Source of the DNA: Neoroseomonas lacus | GTDB lineage: Bacteria; Pseudomonadota; Alphaproteobacteria; Acetobacterales; Acetobacteraceae | Length of the DNA: 64,000 nucleotides | Assembly: GCF_014644535.1 (NCBI RefSeq) | Contig: NZ_BMKW01000001.1 | Coordinates: 1-64,000 of the forward strand | Direction of reading: 5' to 3' | Shown here: piece by piece, positions 46,633 to 54,870 of the stretch | Position numbering within the stretch: the stretch's first letter is position 1 | Layout: every line of letters starts with the position of its first letter | Notes under the pieces: generated by a model | What the model saw: the letters and a program-made list of their open reading frames with translations, nothing else | Databases searched by the model: none | What the model was told of the DNA's origin: nothing | Made by a program: the position numbers and the translations under genes

Positions 46633-47886
46633 ATGTTTCCTGACCGCGACGCCGCCCGCATCATCGGTGCAGCCCAGGCGCGCGCCGCTGGTGCATCGGC
46701 GGCCCCCGGCGGTCACTTCGCCGACAATCTGCTGGCCTTCACCCGCCTGCTGCGCCGGACGGGCCTGCCGCTCGGCCCCGGCGAGGCGATCGCCGGGCTC
46801 GAGGCGCTGACCGAGATCGACCTCGCCGAACGCCGCCAGGTCCATGCCGCGCTGCGCGCCGTGATGGTGCACAAGCGCGAGCATTTCGAGATGTTCGACC
46901 AGGCCTTTCAGCTGTTCTGGCGCGACCCGGAGGCGGCAGCCCATGCCGCCGCCATGGCGCTGATGGACGCCAACAAGCCGAAGGACGAGAAGCCGCCGCC
47001 GGCCTCCCGTCGCCTCGCCGAGGCGATGCAGGAGAACAAGCCGAAGCCGAAGCTGGCCGACGAGCCGCCGCCGCAGCACGACATGACCTTCACGGTCAGC
47101 GAGCGCGAGCGGCTGAGCGAGATGGATTTCGAGGCGATGTCGGCGGCCGAGATCGCCGAGGCGAAGCAGGAGATCAAGCGACTGGTCCTGCCGCTCGACG
47201 AGCGGCGCACGCGGCGCTTCCGGCCGGACCCGCTGGGGCCGGTGGCGGATTTGCGGGCGACGGTGCGGCAGTCGCTGCGGACGGGCGGCGAGATTCTCGA
47301 CCTCGCGCGCCGGCGGCGCATCACGCGGCCGCCGCCGCTGGTGGTGTTGTGCGACATCAGTGGCAGCATGTCGCGCTACGCGCAGATCATGCTGCATTTC
47401 CTACACGCGGTCGCCAATGACCGGGACCGCGTGCACACGTTCCTGTTTGGCACGCGGCTGACGAATGTGACGCGGCAGCTCAGGCATCGCGACCCGGAGG
47501 TCGCCTTCGAGATGATCTCCCACATCGTGCCGGACTGGTCGGGCGGCACGCGCATCGGCGAGAGCCTCGACCTGTTCAACCGGCAATGGGGCAAGCGGGT
47601 GCTGGGCCAGGGCGCCGTGGTGCTGCTGATCACCGACGGGCTCGACCGAGAGGGTGCCAAGGGCCTGGCCGAGGCGACCGGGCGGCTGCGCGGTTCGTGC
47701 CGGCGGCTCATTTGGCTGAATCCGCTGTTGAGATTCGCGGGCTTCCAGCCCAAATCGCAAGGCATCCGGGCGATGTTGCCCCATGTGGACGATTTCCGCC
47801 CGGTGCATAACCTGAACAGCCTGCGTGACCTGGTGGCCTCGCTTTCCGAGAGGCACGGCGCGCAGCGCGGGAGGATGGCGGCATGA
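46633..47886 (+). CDS. coxE: CoxE-like VWA domain protein
   Basis: A 417-aa protein. FPDRDAARIIGAAQ, then the alpha-helical N-terminal part (KREHFEMFDQAFQLFW), with a charged, flexible middle (KPKDEKPPPASRRL). The C-terminal VWA domain has the MIDAS signature LCDISGSMSRYAQIML, followed by TRLTNVTRQLRHRDPEVAFEMIS and LITDGLDREG. It pairs with the CoxD ATPase in maturation of molybdenum hydroxylases. The next gene starts 4 bp before its stop. Confidence 0.9.
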   Translation: MFPDRDAARIIGAAQARAAGASAAPGGHFADNLLAFTRLLRRTGLPLGPGEAIAGLEALTEIDLAERRQVHAALRAVMVHKREHFEMFDQAFQLFWRDPEAAAHAAAMALMDANKPKDEKPPPASRRLAEAMQENKPKPKLADEPPPQHDMTFTVSERERLSEMDFEAMSAAEIAEAKQEIKRLVLPLDERRTRRFRPDPLGPVADLRATVRQSLRTGGEILDLARRRRITRPPPLVVLCDISGSMSRYAQIMLHFLHAVANDRDRVHTFLFGTRLTNVTRQLRHRDPEVAFEMISHIVPDWSGGTRIGESLDLFNRQWGKRVLGQGAVVLLITDGLDREGAKGLAEATGRLRGSCRRLIWLNPLLRFAGFQPKSQGIRAMLPHVDDFRPVHNLNSLRDLVASLSERHGAQRGRMAA

Positions 47887-48215
47887 CGACCGACACCACG
47901 AATTCCGAGGACATCCTCGCCACCGCGGCGGCCTGGAAGGCGGCCGGCGAGAGCGTGGCGATCGCGACGGTGGTCGAGACCTGGGGCAGCAGCCCGCGGC
48001 CGGCGGGCTCGCGCCTGGCGGTGACCGCCTCGGGGCGGCTGGCCGGCTCGGTCTCGGGCGGCTGCATCGAGGGGGCGGTGGCCGATGCGGCGAAGCAGGC
48101 GATGGCCTCGGGCACGCCGCAATTGCTCGATTTCGGCGTCTCGGATGAGCGCGCCTGGGAGGTTGGGCTGTCCTGTGGCGGCAAGGTGAAGGTGTTCGTG
48201 GAGCCGCTCGCGTGA
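47883..48215 (+). CDS. XdhC/CoxI family protein, N-terminal domain
   Basis: A 110-aa protein equal to the first domain of XdhC: AAAWKAAGESVAIATVVETWGSSPRPAGSRLAV, then GSVSGGCIEGAV, where the Cys is conserved, and SCGGKVKVFVEPLA. XdhC binds molybdenum cofactor and helps insert and sulfurylate it in xanthine dehydrogenase-type enzymes. Here the N-terminal domain is a separate gene; the NAD-binding half follows. The two overlap by 4 bp, so they probably form one complex. Confidence 0.85.
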   Translation: MTTDTTNSEDILATAAAWKAAGESVAIATVVETWGSSPRPAGSRLAVTASGRLAGSVSGGCIEGAVADAAKQAMASGTPQLLDFGVSDERAWEVGLSCGGKVKVFVEPLA

Positions 48216-48952
48216 AGGCGGAAACCCTGGCCCGGCTGCAGGCCGAGCGCGCCGCGCAACGCCCCGTCGTGCTGCTGACGCGGCTGACCGATGGGGCCGA
48301 GCATCTGTGGCCGCAGGATACCGTACCCGAGGCGCTGGCCGAGGCCGCCCACGCCGCGCTCGGCTCGGAGAAAGCCGGTTCCGTCAGCGTCGATGGCGAG
48401 CCTTGGTTCATCCACCCGCATAACCCGCCGCTGCGCATCATCGTGGTCGGCGCGGTGCATATCGCTCAGGCGATGGCGCCGATGGCCGCCCCGCTCGGCT
48501 TCCAGATGATCGTGGTCGACCCGCGCCGCGCCTTCGCGACGGAGGAACGCCTGCCCGGCGTCTCGCTGAACACCGACTGGCCGGATGAAGCCATGGCGAC
48601 GCTGAAGCCCGATGCGCGCACTGCCGTGGTAACGTTGACGCATGATCCAAAGCTCGATGACCCCGCGCTCGATGCCGCGCTGAAGTCGGACGCATTCTAC
48701 ATCGGCGCGCTGGGCAGCCGTCGGACGCACGCCAAGCGCGTCGCCCGCCTGAACGAGCTGGGCCATGGTGGGGCGGCAATCGCGCGCATCCACGCCCCGG
48801 TGGGGCTCGACATCGAGGCGGTCACCGCGCCTGAGATCGCGCTGTCGGTCATGGCCGAGATCGTCGCCGCGCGACGCGGCGCCACGCTCGGCGCCCCGCG
48901 CCCCCTCCCCGCGCCGGCCGAAGGCCGCGTCAGCATTGGCATCTCCGCATGA
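48212..48952 (+). CDS. XdhC/CoxI family protein, Rossmann-fold C-terminal domain
   Basis: A 246-aa protein with a GTG start. IIVVGAVHIAQAMAPMAAPLGFQMIVVDPRRAFATEERL is the Rossmann segment, VVTLTHDPKLDDPAL and FYIGALGSRRTHAKRVARL the conserved C-terminal blocks of XdhC, ending GLDIEAVTAPEIALSVMAEIVAARRG. It completes the split XdhC of the previous gene. The nucleotide site follows the usual G-x-G-x-x-G pattern only loosely (GAVHIA), as in other XdhC proteins. Confidence 0.87.
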   Translation: MKAETLARLQAERAAQRPVVLLTRLTDGAEHLWPQDTVPEALAEAAHAALGSEKAGSVSVDGEPWFIHPHNPPLRIIVVGAVHIAQAMAPMAAPLGFQMIVVDPRRAFATEERLPGVSLNTDWPDEAMATLKPDARTAVVTLTHDPKLDDPALDAALKSDAFYIGALGSRRTHAKRVARLNELGHGGAAIARIHAPVGLDIEAVTAPEIALSVMAEIVAARRGATLGAPRPLPAPAEGRVSIGISA

Positions 48953-50601
48953 TCTTTGGCCCGACGCCGATCGATGAAGCCAAGGGCGCCGTTCTCGCCC
49001 ATTCGCTCCGGCTCACCGGAAAGGTGCTCAAGAAGGGCACGGTGCTCGACGACGAGGCGATTGCCGCGATCCGCGAGTCCGGCAAGCGCGACGTGATCAC
49101 CGCCCGCCTCCAAGCCGGCGACGTGCCCGAGGACGAGGCGGCCGAACGCCTCGCTCAGGCGCTCCTGGCGACGCATCTCGCCAAATCCCGCGCGGCGACC
49201 GGGCGGGTCAACCTGCTCGCCGAGACCGCCGGGCTGCTGGTGATCGACGCGAAACGTATCGACCAGATCAACGCGGTCGATGAGAGCGTCACCGTCGCCA
49301 CCCTGCCCAACCACAGCGTGGTGACGGCGAAGGAAATGGTCGCGACCATCAAGATCATCCCCTTCGCGGTGCCTGGCCCGGTGCTGGGCGTGGCCGAGGC
49401 CGTGGCGCGGCGCGCCGGCCCGCCCTTCGCCATCCATCCCTTTCGTGCCCTGAAGGTCGGGCTGGTGCTTACCGAGATTCCGGGCATCAAGGACAAGGAA
49501 AGCGTCATGGAAGGCGCGGTGGAGGCCACCGCCACCCGCGTCGAGGCTCTGTGCGGGACCATGCTGCCGGTCGAGCGCGCCCGCCATGAGGAAGGCCCGG
49601 TTGCCGAGGCGCTCGGCCGGCTGAAGCGCGCCGGGGCGGAGGTGCTGCTGATCGCCGGCGCCTCGGCCGTGGTGGACCGGCGCGATGTCGGCCCGGCCGC
49701 GATCGTGCGCGCCGGCGGCGTCATCACCCATTTCGGCATGCCGGTCGATCCAGGGAACTTGTTGTGCCTTGGGCGGATCGGGGACATCCCGGCCATGGTG
49801 CTGCCCGGCTGCGCGCGCAGCCCCAAGCTCAACGGCTTCGACTGGGTACTGCAACGCGTCTTCGCCGGGCTGACCGTCACCGGCGACGACATCATGGCGA
49901 TGGGCGTTGGCGGGCTGCTGAAGGAGATCGAGGTCCGCCCGCTGCCGCGCGAACAGGCGCCGCGGATGCCGCCACCCGCCCTCGCGCCACGCCGCGCCCG
50001 ACGCGTCGCCGCGGTGGTGCTGGCCGCCGGGCGGTCTCGCCGGATGGCGCCGCTGAACAAGCTGCTGGTGGCCGATACCCAGGGCGTGGCGATGGTCGCG
50101 CGCGTCATCGACAATGTGCTCGCGAGCCACGCGCGCCCCGTCGTGGTGGTGACCGGGCATGAACGCGACCGGGTCGAGGAAGCGCTGGCGAACCGGCCGG
50201 TGCTGATCGCCCATGCCGATGACTATGCCGAGGGGTTGTCCGCATCGCTCAAGGCCGGACTCGCGGCGCTGCCGACAGATGTCGAGGGCTTTCTGGTCTG
50301 CCTGGGCGACATGCCACTGGTCGCCGGGCCGATGCTGGACCGGCTGATCGCCGCCTTCGACCCTGAGGAAGGCCGCGCCATCGTCATGCCGACCTTCCGC
50401 GGCAAGCAGGGCAACCCGATGCTCTGGAGCCGGGAATTCCTGGCGGAGATCCTGACCATCACGGGCGATGTCGGCGCGCGGCACCTGGTGGGCAAGCACG
50501 CCGACCGGATGGTGGAAGTCGAGATGGCCGATGACGCCGTGTTGCGGGATTTCGACACGACGGATGCGCTGAAGGGGTTGCCGAAGACAGTGAAGGTGTG
50601 A
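48949..50601 (+). CDS. Molybdopterin-binding domain fused to a MobA-like nucleotidyltransferase
   Basis: A 550-aa fusion. The first 335 residues resemble the MoeA/MogA-type molybdopterin-binding domain (FGPTPIDEAKGAVLAHSLRL; the binding loop is probably near GAEVLLIAGASAVVDRRDV). From about 350 a second domain begins with AAVVLAAGRSRRMAPLNKLL and has VCLGDMPLV and GNPMLWSREFL, the family of CTP/GTP transferases that form MCD, MGD or similar cofactor variants (MocA/MobA). It probably makes the cytidylylated molybdopterin used by CoxL/XdhB-type enzymes. Last gene of the accessory operon. Confidence 0.88.
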   Translation: MIFGPTPIDEAKGAVLAHSLRLTGKVLKKGTVLDDEAIAAIRESGKRDVITARLQAGDVPEDEAAERLAQALLATHLAKSRAATGRVNLLAETAGLLVIDAKRIDQINAVDESVTVATLPNHSVVTAKEMVATIKIIPFAVPGPVLGVAEAVARRAGPPFAIHPFRALKVGLVLTEIPGIKDKESVMEGAVEATATRVEALCGTMLPVERARHEEGPVAEALGRLKRAGAEVLLIAGASAVVDRRDVGPAAIVRAGGVITHFGMPVDPGNLLCLGRIGDIPAMVLPGCARSPKLNGFDWVLQRVFAGLTVTGDDIMAMGVGGLLKEIEVRPLPREQAPRMPPPALAPRRARRVAAVVLAAGRSRRMAPLNKLLVADTQGVAMVARVIDNVLASHARPVVVVTGHERDRVEEALANRPVLIAHADDYAEGLSASLKAGLAALPTDVEGFLVCLGDMPLVAGPMLDRLIAAFDPEEGRAIVMPTFRGKQGNPMLWSREFLAEILTITGDVGARHLVGKHADRMVEVEMADDAVLRDFDTTDALKGLPKTVKV

Positions 50602-50610
50602 GGTTGGACG

Positions 50611-50654
50611 TTGGAGGGGCTCTGCCCCTCCAAAGCCCCAGGGGCCTCTGGATA
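50611..50654 (-). repeat. Palindromic repeat, family PR (end of the cox operon)
   Basis: TTGGAGGGGC (50611-50620) and GCCCCTCCAA (50624-50633) form a perfect 10-bp stem with a 3-nt loop, followed by GCCCC-AGGGGC. It starts 9 bp after the stop of the fusion gene and may serve as a terminator. Read on the minus strand it fits the order CCCCTGGGGC, then TTTGGAGGGGC, shared with the copy at 59540. Confidence 0.65.
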
Positions 50655-50743
50655 CCTTGACGTAGCGCCGGGCACCGAAGGCGTGCGGGTAGCCGAAGGG
50701 CGGCCCGGCAGATGACCTAAGCGGCTGATTTTATGAACTTTAA

Positions 50744-50767
50744 GATTTTAGGATTTTAGGATTTTAC
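50744..50767 (+). repeat. 8-bp tandem repeat GATTTTAG, three units
   Basis: GATTTTAG-GATTTTAG-GATTTTAC in an A+T-rich island within very GC-rich DNA. Three units of 8 bp, the last with one change. No function is evident. Confidence 0.7.
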
Positions 50768-50984
50768 TGGGCCACGGCGGCCGGGGCGCGCGGCCAATTT
50801 GCCGCGAAACTGCCCGCAATGCATTGTTCTTGCGTTATTTTTGCTCATGCAGATCCGTGTTGCCCGGATCTTTCCCGCGGACGCACGTCTCCGCACCGTG
50901 GTGGGAACGTATCACGAACGAGGGCCCCCGATCCATCATTTCACGTCGCGCGCACCTGCCATGGCCGGCGCCCGGGGCCGGCAT

Positions 50985-51043
50985 TCCAAAAGGCCCCCTG
51001 CCTTTGGTGCGGGTGGTCCGGAGGGGGGCAAGGCCCTCTCCGG
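50985..51043 (+). repeat. Palindromic repeat, family PR (beside the amidase)
   Basis: CCAAAAGGCCCCCTGCCTTTGG (first palindrome), then GCGGGTGGTCCGGAGG and the second, imperfect palindrome CCGGAGGGGGGC/GGCCCTCTCCGG. The order and the middle sequence match the copy at 59030-59084 read on the minus strand. It lies between convergent genes, 45 bp past the amidase stop. Confidence 0.65.
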
Positions 51044-51088
51044 CTCCACCATCGGTCGCCTCGCGCGTATGGGCCGACGCCCCGGCTG

Positions 51089-52348
51089 CTACAGCGCCGC
51101 GCGCACCCAAGCCGCCCAACCGAGCACCGCCGCATCGTCCGCGACCCGCCCGGCAAGTTGCACGCCGAGGGGAAGCCCCTTCGGCCCGCTGCCGGCCGGC
51201 ACCGTCACGCAGGGCCCGTGCAGCAGCGTCCACAGGCTGTTGAAGGCTGGGTCGCCCGTCCAACCGAGGCCTTCCGGCGCTTCCCCCGGCGCGGCGGGGC
51301 ACAGCACGGCGTCGAAACCCTCGATGGCGCCAGGCAGCGCGGCGCGGGCGGCGGCGAAGGCGGCGCGGCCTTCCACCAGCCTGGCGCGCGGCTGGCTGCG
51401 CCCCCAGTCCATGCGTTCCTGCAATACCGGGGAGATCTGCGCGCGGGCATGGGCCATTTCCCAGCCCAGCGCCTCGGCCGATTCCATGTTCATGACATAG
51501 GCATGGGCTTCGTAGGCGGCGGCGAAGACGGCGGGAAGGCTGATCGGCGTGACGGTCGCGCCGGCGCGGCGGCAGGCCTCGGCGACGCGCTCGATCAACG
51601 CCAGGGTCTCGGGCGCGGCCTGGTCGGCGGTCGGGCCCATCACCAGGGCGAGGCGCGGCGCGCGCGGCGCCTTGGCATCGGGGGTGCCGTAGTCGAGGCC
51701 CGACATCGCCCCCATCGCCAGGGCGCAATCGGCGACCGAGCGCGCCATGACGCCGATGGTGTCGAGGCTTTCGCTCATCACCTTCATGCCCGCCCGGTGC
51801 AGCGTGCCGTAGGACGGCTTGAAGCCGACCACGCCGCAATAGGCCGCCGGGCGGATGATGCTGCCGGCCGTCTGGGTGCCGAAGGCCACGGGGAAGAAGC
51901 CGGCGCCGACGCCGGCGGCGGAACCGGAGGAGGAGCCGCCCGGGGTGTGCTTCGGGTTCGCTGGATTGGCGGTCGGGCCGGGGTGGCGGGTGGCGAATTC
52001 GGTGGTGACGGTTTTGCCCATCACCACCGCGCCAGCGGCGCGCGCGGCGGCGACGCAGGCGGCATCCGAGCGCGGCCGGTGCCCCGCCCAGGCCGATGAG
52101 CCGTATTGCGACGGCAGGTCGGCGGTGTCGATCACGTCCTTCACGCCGATCGGCATGCCGGCGAGCGGCCCCTCGGCCGGCGTGGTGCGGCGCACCCCGG
52201 CCTCGTCGAACCAGGCAAAGGCGTGGATGATGCCTTCGCGTTCGGCGATGCGATCAAGGCAGGCATCGCGGTAATCGGTGGCGGTCAGGCGCCCGGCGCG
52301 GATCGCGGCGAGGGCCTCGGTGGCTGTGAGGTCGGCGGTGTCGGTCAT
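51089..52348 (-). CDS. Amidase signature family hydrolase
   Basis: A 419-aa Ser-Ser-Lys amidase. GMPIGVKDVIDTADLPSQYGS holds the catalytic Lys, GGSSSGSAAGVGAG the cis-Ser and FGTQTAGSIIRPAAYCGVVGFKP the nucleophile Ser. It cleaves an amide or ester, and may act on an aromatic or aliphatic amide, an allophanate-type compound or an opine; GatA is unlikely, as no gatB or gatC is nearby. The start at 52348 was chosen because MTDTADLTATEALAAIRAG fits family N-termini, while the longer frame reads GC-rich non-coding sequence. Confidence 0.88.
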   Translation of the reverse strand: MTDTADLTATEALAAIRAGRLTATDYRDACLDRIAEREGIIHAFAWFDEAGVRRTTPAEGPLAGMPIGVKDVIDTADLPSQYGSSAWAGHRPRSDAACVAAARAAGAVVMGKTVTTEFATRHPGPTANPANPKHTPGGSSSGSAAGVGAGFFPVAFGTQTAGSIIRPAAYCGVVGFKPSYGTLHRAGMKVMSESLDTIGVMARSVADCALAMGAMSGLDYGTPDAKAPRAPRLALVMGPTADQAAPETLALIERVAEACRRAGATVTPISLPAVFAAAYEAHAYVMNMESAEALGWEMAHARAQISPVLQERMDWGRSQPRARLVEGRAAFAAARAALPGAIEGFDAVLCPAAPGEAPEGLGWTGDPAFNSLWTLLHGPCVTVPAGSGPKGLPLGVQLAGRVADDAAVLGWAAWVRAAL

Positions 52349-52719
52349 GGGGGGTATGACGGCGCGTTGCCGGGTGCCGGTCAAGCGCCCGGTCGCGGCT
52401 GCTGCGCCGGTGCCATGGTGTCGCCAGCATCGTCGCGCGCACGGGCGGACCCGGCCGCGGCCAGGATAAGCGCCGAGATCCGACCTTGCGCACGAAGCGC
52501 GCCGAGCGGACACGGCATACGCTCACCGCCCGGCACCAAGAGAAGGCTTTCCAAATGACACTGTCATTTGGAGGGGCGGCGCCCCTCCATTCTTCCACCG
52601 GCAGGTCAACCAACAGGAGCGGTGGCATGGGGCCCATGCTTCCGAACCAAGGCTGTTTTCGGCCGACGCGTGCCGTCGCAAGGCTGGCGTTCGGGGCCGC
52701 GACGCCCCATTTTGCCCCG
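52349..52719. other. Intergenic between divergent genes
   Basis: About 370 bp between the amidase and a rightward hypothetical gene. It contains the PR repeat at 52551-52588 and presumably both promoters; no gene is visible. Confidence 0.45.
52551..52588 (+). repeat. Palindromic repeat, family PR (two adjacent hairpins)
   Basis: CCAAATGACA (52551-52560), one base, then TGTCATTTGG (52562-52571): a perfect 10-bp stem. Overlapping its end, GGAGGGGC (52570-52577) and GCCCCTCC (52581-52588) make a second stem with a 3-nt loop. The first palindrome has a different core from the other copies. Confidence 0.7.
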
Positions 52720-53214
52720 ATGCCTGAACCGATCCGGGTCGCGCGCAGCCCGGATGGCGTCGTCGCCTATGCCATCCCGCTGCCGCCCGAGACCCTGCCC
52801 CCGGTCGCCCCGCGCGACCTCGAATTCGCCTGGGACCGTGCCCGCGACGCCGCCGCGTCGGAGCGCTGGGGCCCGCCGCGCCGTCTGGTGTTCCGCCGCG
52901 ACGACGGCAGCCCGCAGGAAATGCTGCTCGCCGATGTCGATGCTGCCTGCTGGGCGGAGGCGGTCGACGGGATGCATGACCTCGGCACGCTGGGCGGGCT
53001 GTCGCTGTGCCTGCGGCTTCTCGCCCTGGTCGAGGTGATGTCGCGGGCGCGCTGGCTGGCGGGGTTGTATGCGATGACACCGCAGGGGATCGAGCTGCAC
53101 CCCACGCTGTTGCGCGCGGCGGCGGCGATGCCGCTGGACGCGGCGGCGCGGTTCGACGAAACGGGGTTGAAGCGCCTATTGTCGCGCTCGATTCCTTCCG
53201 GAGCTTCCGCATGA
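52720..53214 (+). CDS. Hypothetical protein
   Basis: A 164-aa, mostly alpha-helical soluble protein with no recognised domain. It begins VARSPDGVVAYAIPLPPETLPP and has an Arg-, Glu- and Trp-rich middle (WDRARDAAASERWGPPRR). The leucine-rich stretch LSLCLRLLALVEVMSRARWLAGLY near residue 110 could be a buried helix pair. The stop overlaps the next start by 4 bp (ATGA), so this gene and the lipoprotein that follows are translated together. The start at 52720 is the first ATG with a good frame. Confidence 0.6.
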   Translation: MPEPIRVARSPDGVVAYAIPLPPETLPPVAPRDLEFAWDRARDAAASERWGPPRRLVFRRDDGSPQEMLLADVDAACWAEAVDGMHDLGTLGGLSLCLRLLALVEVMSRARWLAGLYAMTPQGIELHPTLLRAAAAMPLDAAARFDETGLKRLLSRSIPSGASA

Positions 53215-53588
53215 TCCGCCAGGCCTCCAGGCTGACACTCCTTGCCGCACTGATGCTCGGGGCCTGCGCCAATGCCGATGCGCCGACCTCGATGCGCGCG
53301 GCGACCGCGGGTGCCGGGCCGGACAGCATCCTGCGGCAGCGCTGCATCGACGAGGCCGAGCGCGTCGTCGTGTTCCGCAATCGCGGCCAGGCGGTGCGCG
53401 ACGACGATGCGATGTTCATGACGGATGCGACCAACAACATCCCGACGCTGCGGGTGCAGTCCGACGCCTACAATGCGCGCTCGCAGCGCGAGGAGCTGGC
53501 GCGCGAATGCATCCGCGCCGCCCAGGCCGGGCCGCGACCGCAGGACGCTGCCGCGGCCAGGCGGACCACGAGCGGTCGCGGGAACTGA
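53211..53588 (+). CDS. Small putative lipoprotein (hypothetical)
   Basis: A 125-aa exported protein. MIRQASRLTLLAALMLGACAN is a lipoprotein signal with lipobox LGAC. The rest is charged and probably helical (RQRCIDEAERVVVFRNRGQAVRDDDAMF), with one further Cys pair (Cys at about 45 and 101). No family is recognised. It sits downstream of and overlaps the previous hypothetical gene and lies 18 bp before an MFS transporter gene, so the three may form an operon. Confidence 0.65.
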   Translation: MIRQASRLTLLAALMLGACANADAPTSMRAATAGAGPDSILRQRCIDEAERVVVFRNRGQAVRDDDAMFMTDATNNIPTLRVQSDAYNARSQREELARECIRAAQAGPRPQDAAAARRTTSGRGN

Positions 53589-53606
53589 CGGCGCGCGTCG
53601 CGCGCC

Positions 53607-54860
53607 ATGGCCTCGCTCTCGACGCTGACACGGGCGCTGTCGCACCGTAACTCCAAGATCTTCTTTGGCGCCTCGCTGACCTCCTGGACGGGGCTGTGGA
53701 TGCAGCGCATCGCGGTCTCCTGGCTCGCCTGGGAATTGACCGGCAGCGCGTTGTGGGTCGGCGCGCTGGCGTTTTGCGACCTCGCGCCCGCGGTCATCGT
53801 CAGCCCGATCGCCGGTGCGGTGGCCGACCGGTCGGACCGGCTGCGCATGACCATGCAGAGCCAGGCGGCGATCGGGTTGCTCGCGGCCGCCACCGCGGCG
53901 CTGGTGGCGACCGAGATGATGACCATCGGCATCCTGTTGGTGCTGAGCGTGCTGGGCGGCATCGCGGCCTCCTTCGCGCAGCCGGCGCGGCAGTCGTTCA
54001 TGCCGGGGCTGGTGCCGGCGGCCGACCTGCCGGCGGCGGTGGCGCTGAATTCGCTGACCTTCAACGTGGCGCGCTTCATCGGGCCGGCGATCGCCGGGCC
54101 GATCATCGCCCTGGCCGGGGTCTGGCCGGTGATCGCCCTCAATGCCCTCGCCTACCTGTTCGCCACGGTGACGACGCCGATGTTGGTGATCGACGCGACG
54201 GAGCGGCGCGGCCATGCGGCGACGGCCAGCCTGTGGGGCGAGGTGCTGGACGGCGTGCGCTATGCGGCGCGCCATCCGGGGCTGGGCCCAATCCTTTGGT
54301 TTTCGGCGGTGTCGGCGGTGCTGCTGCGCGGCGTGCAGGAGATCCTGCCGCCCTATGTCGAGCGGGCCTTCGGGCGCGGGGCGGAATCGCTCGCGGTGCT
54401 GACGGCGGCGTTCGGCGTCGGCGCGCTGGTCGCCGGGCTGGCGGTGGCCGCGCGCGGGCGGCTGGCCGGCACGACGCGGCTGTCGATCCTGGGCGTGGGC
54501 GCGCTGGCGGTCTCGACGGCGGGGTTCGCGGCGACCAATTGGTTTCCCTTCGGTGTATTCTGTGCGGCGCTGATGGGGGCGGCCGGGTCGGTGCATGGGA
54601 TCGGCGTGCAGATGCTGGCGCAGAGCGCGTCGGAGCCCGCGATGCGCGGGCGGGTATTGAGCCTGTGGGGGTTGATCACCCGCGCTTGCCCGGCGCTTGG
54701 CGCGCTGCTGCTGGGCGCGGGGGCCGAATTGTTCGGGCTGCGCTGGCCGACATTGCTGGCAGTGCTGCTGTCGCTGCTCGTGGTTGCCTGGGGGCTTGCC
54801 AGGCTCGATCGTATCGCGGCGGTGCTCGAAGGCCCCCCGCCGGACCATACCAACCGTTGA
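53607..54860 (+). CDS. MFS transporter (EntS/YbdA-like drug efflux)
   Basis: A 417-aa inner-membrane transporter with 10-12 hydrophobic segments. LTSWTGLWMQRIAVSWLAWELTGSALWVGALAF is the typical first pair of helices in the EntS/MFS_3 branch, and VADRSDRLRMTMQSQ is the cytoplasmic loop A motif (D-R-x-D-R). FAQPARQSFMPGLVP, a common feature of this branch, follows. Function in drug, siderophore or metabolite efflux is inferred from the family only. Confidence 0.85.
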   Translation: MASLSTLTRALSHRNSKIFFGASLTSWTGLWMQRIAVSWLAWELTGSALWVGALAFCDLAPAVIVSPIAGAVADRSDRLRMTMQSQAAIGLLAAATAALVATEMMTIGILLVLSVLGGIAASFAQPARQSFMPGLVPAADLPAAVALNSLTFNVARFIGPAIAGPIIALAGVWPVIALNALAYLFATVTTPMLVIDATERRGHAATASLWGEVLDGVRYAARHPGLGPILWFSAVSAVLLRGVQEILPPYVERAFGRGAESLAVLTAAFGVGALVAGLAVAARGRLAGTTRLSILGVGALAVSTAGFAATNWFPFGVFCAALMGAAGSVHGIGVQMLAQSASEPAMRGRVLSLWGLITRACPALGALLLGAGAELFGLRWPTLLAVLLSLLVVAWGLARLDRIAAVLEGPPPDHTNR

Positions 54861-54870
54861 AGATGCAGGA

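Larger units (their letters stand above)
50602..51088. other. Intergenic with palindromes and an 8-bp tandem repeat; no gene seen
   Basis: About 490 bp between convergent genes. It holds two PR palindromes (50611-50654 and 50985-51043), the tandem repeat at 50744-50767, an A+T-rich patch near 50720-50770 and no credible coding frame. Confidence 0.5.

Noticed and set aside
48697..50499. Leftward 600-codon open frame opposite the molybdopterin fusion gene
   Set aside because: Antisense to a well-supported fusion gene; no recognised protein.
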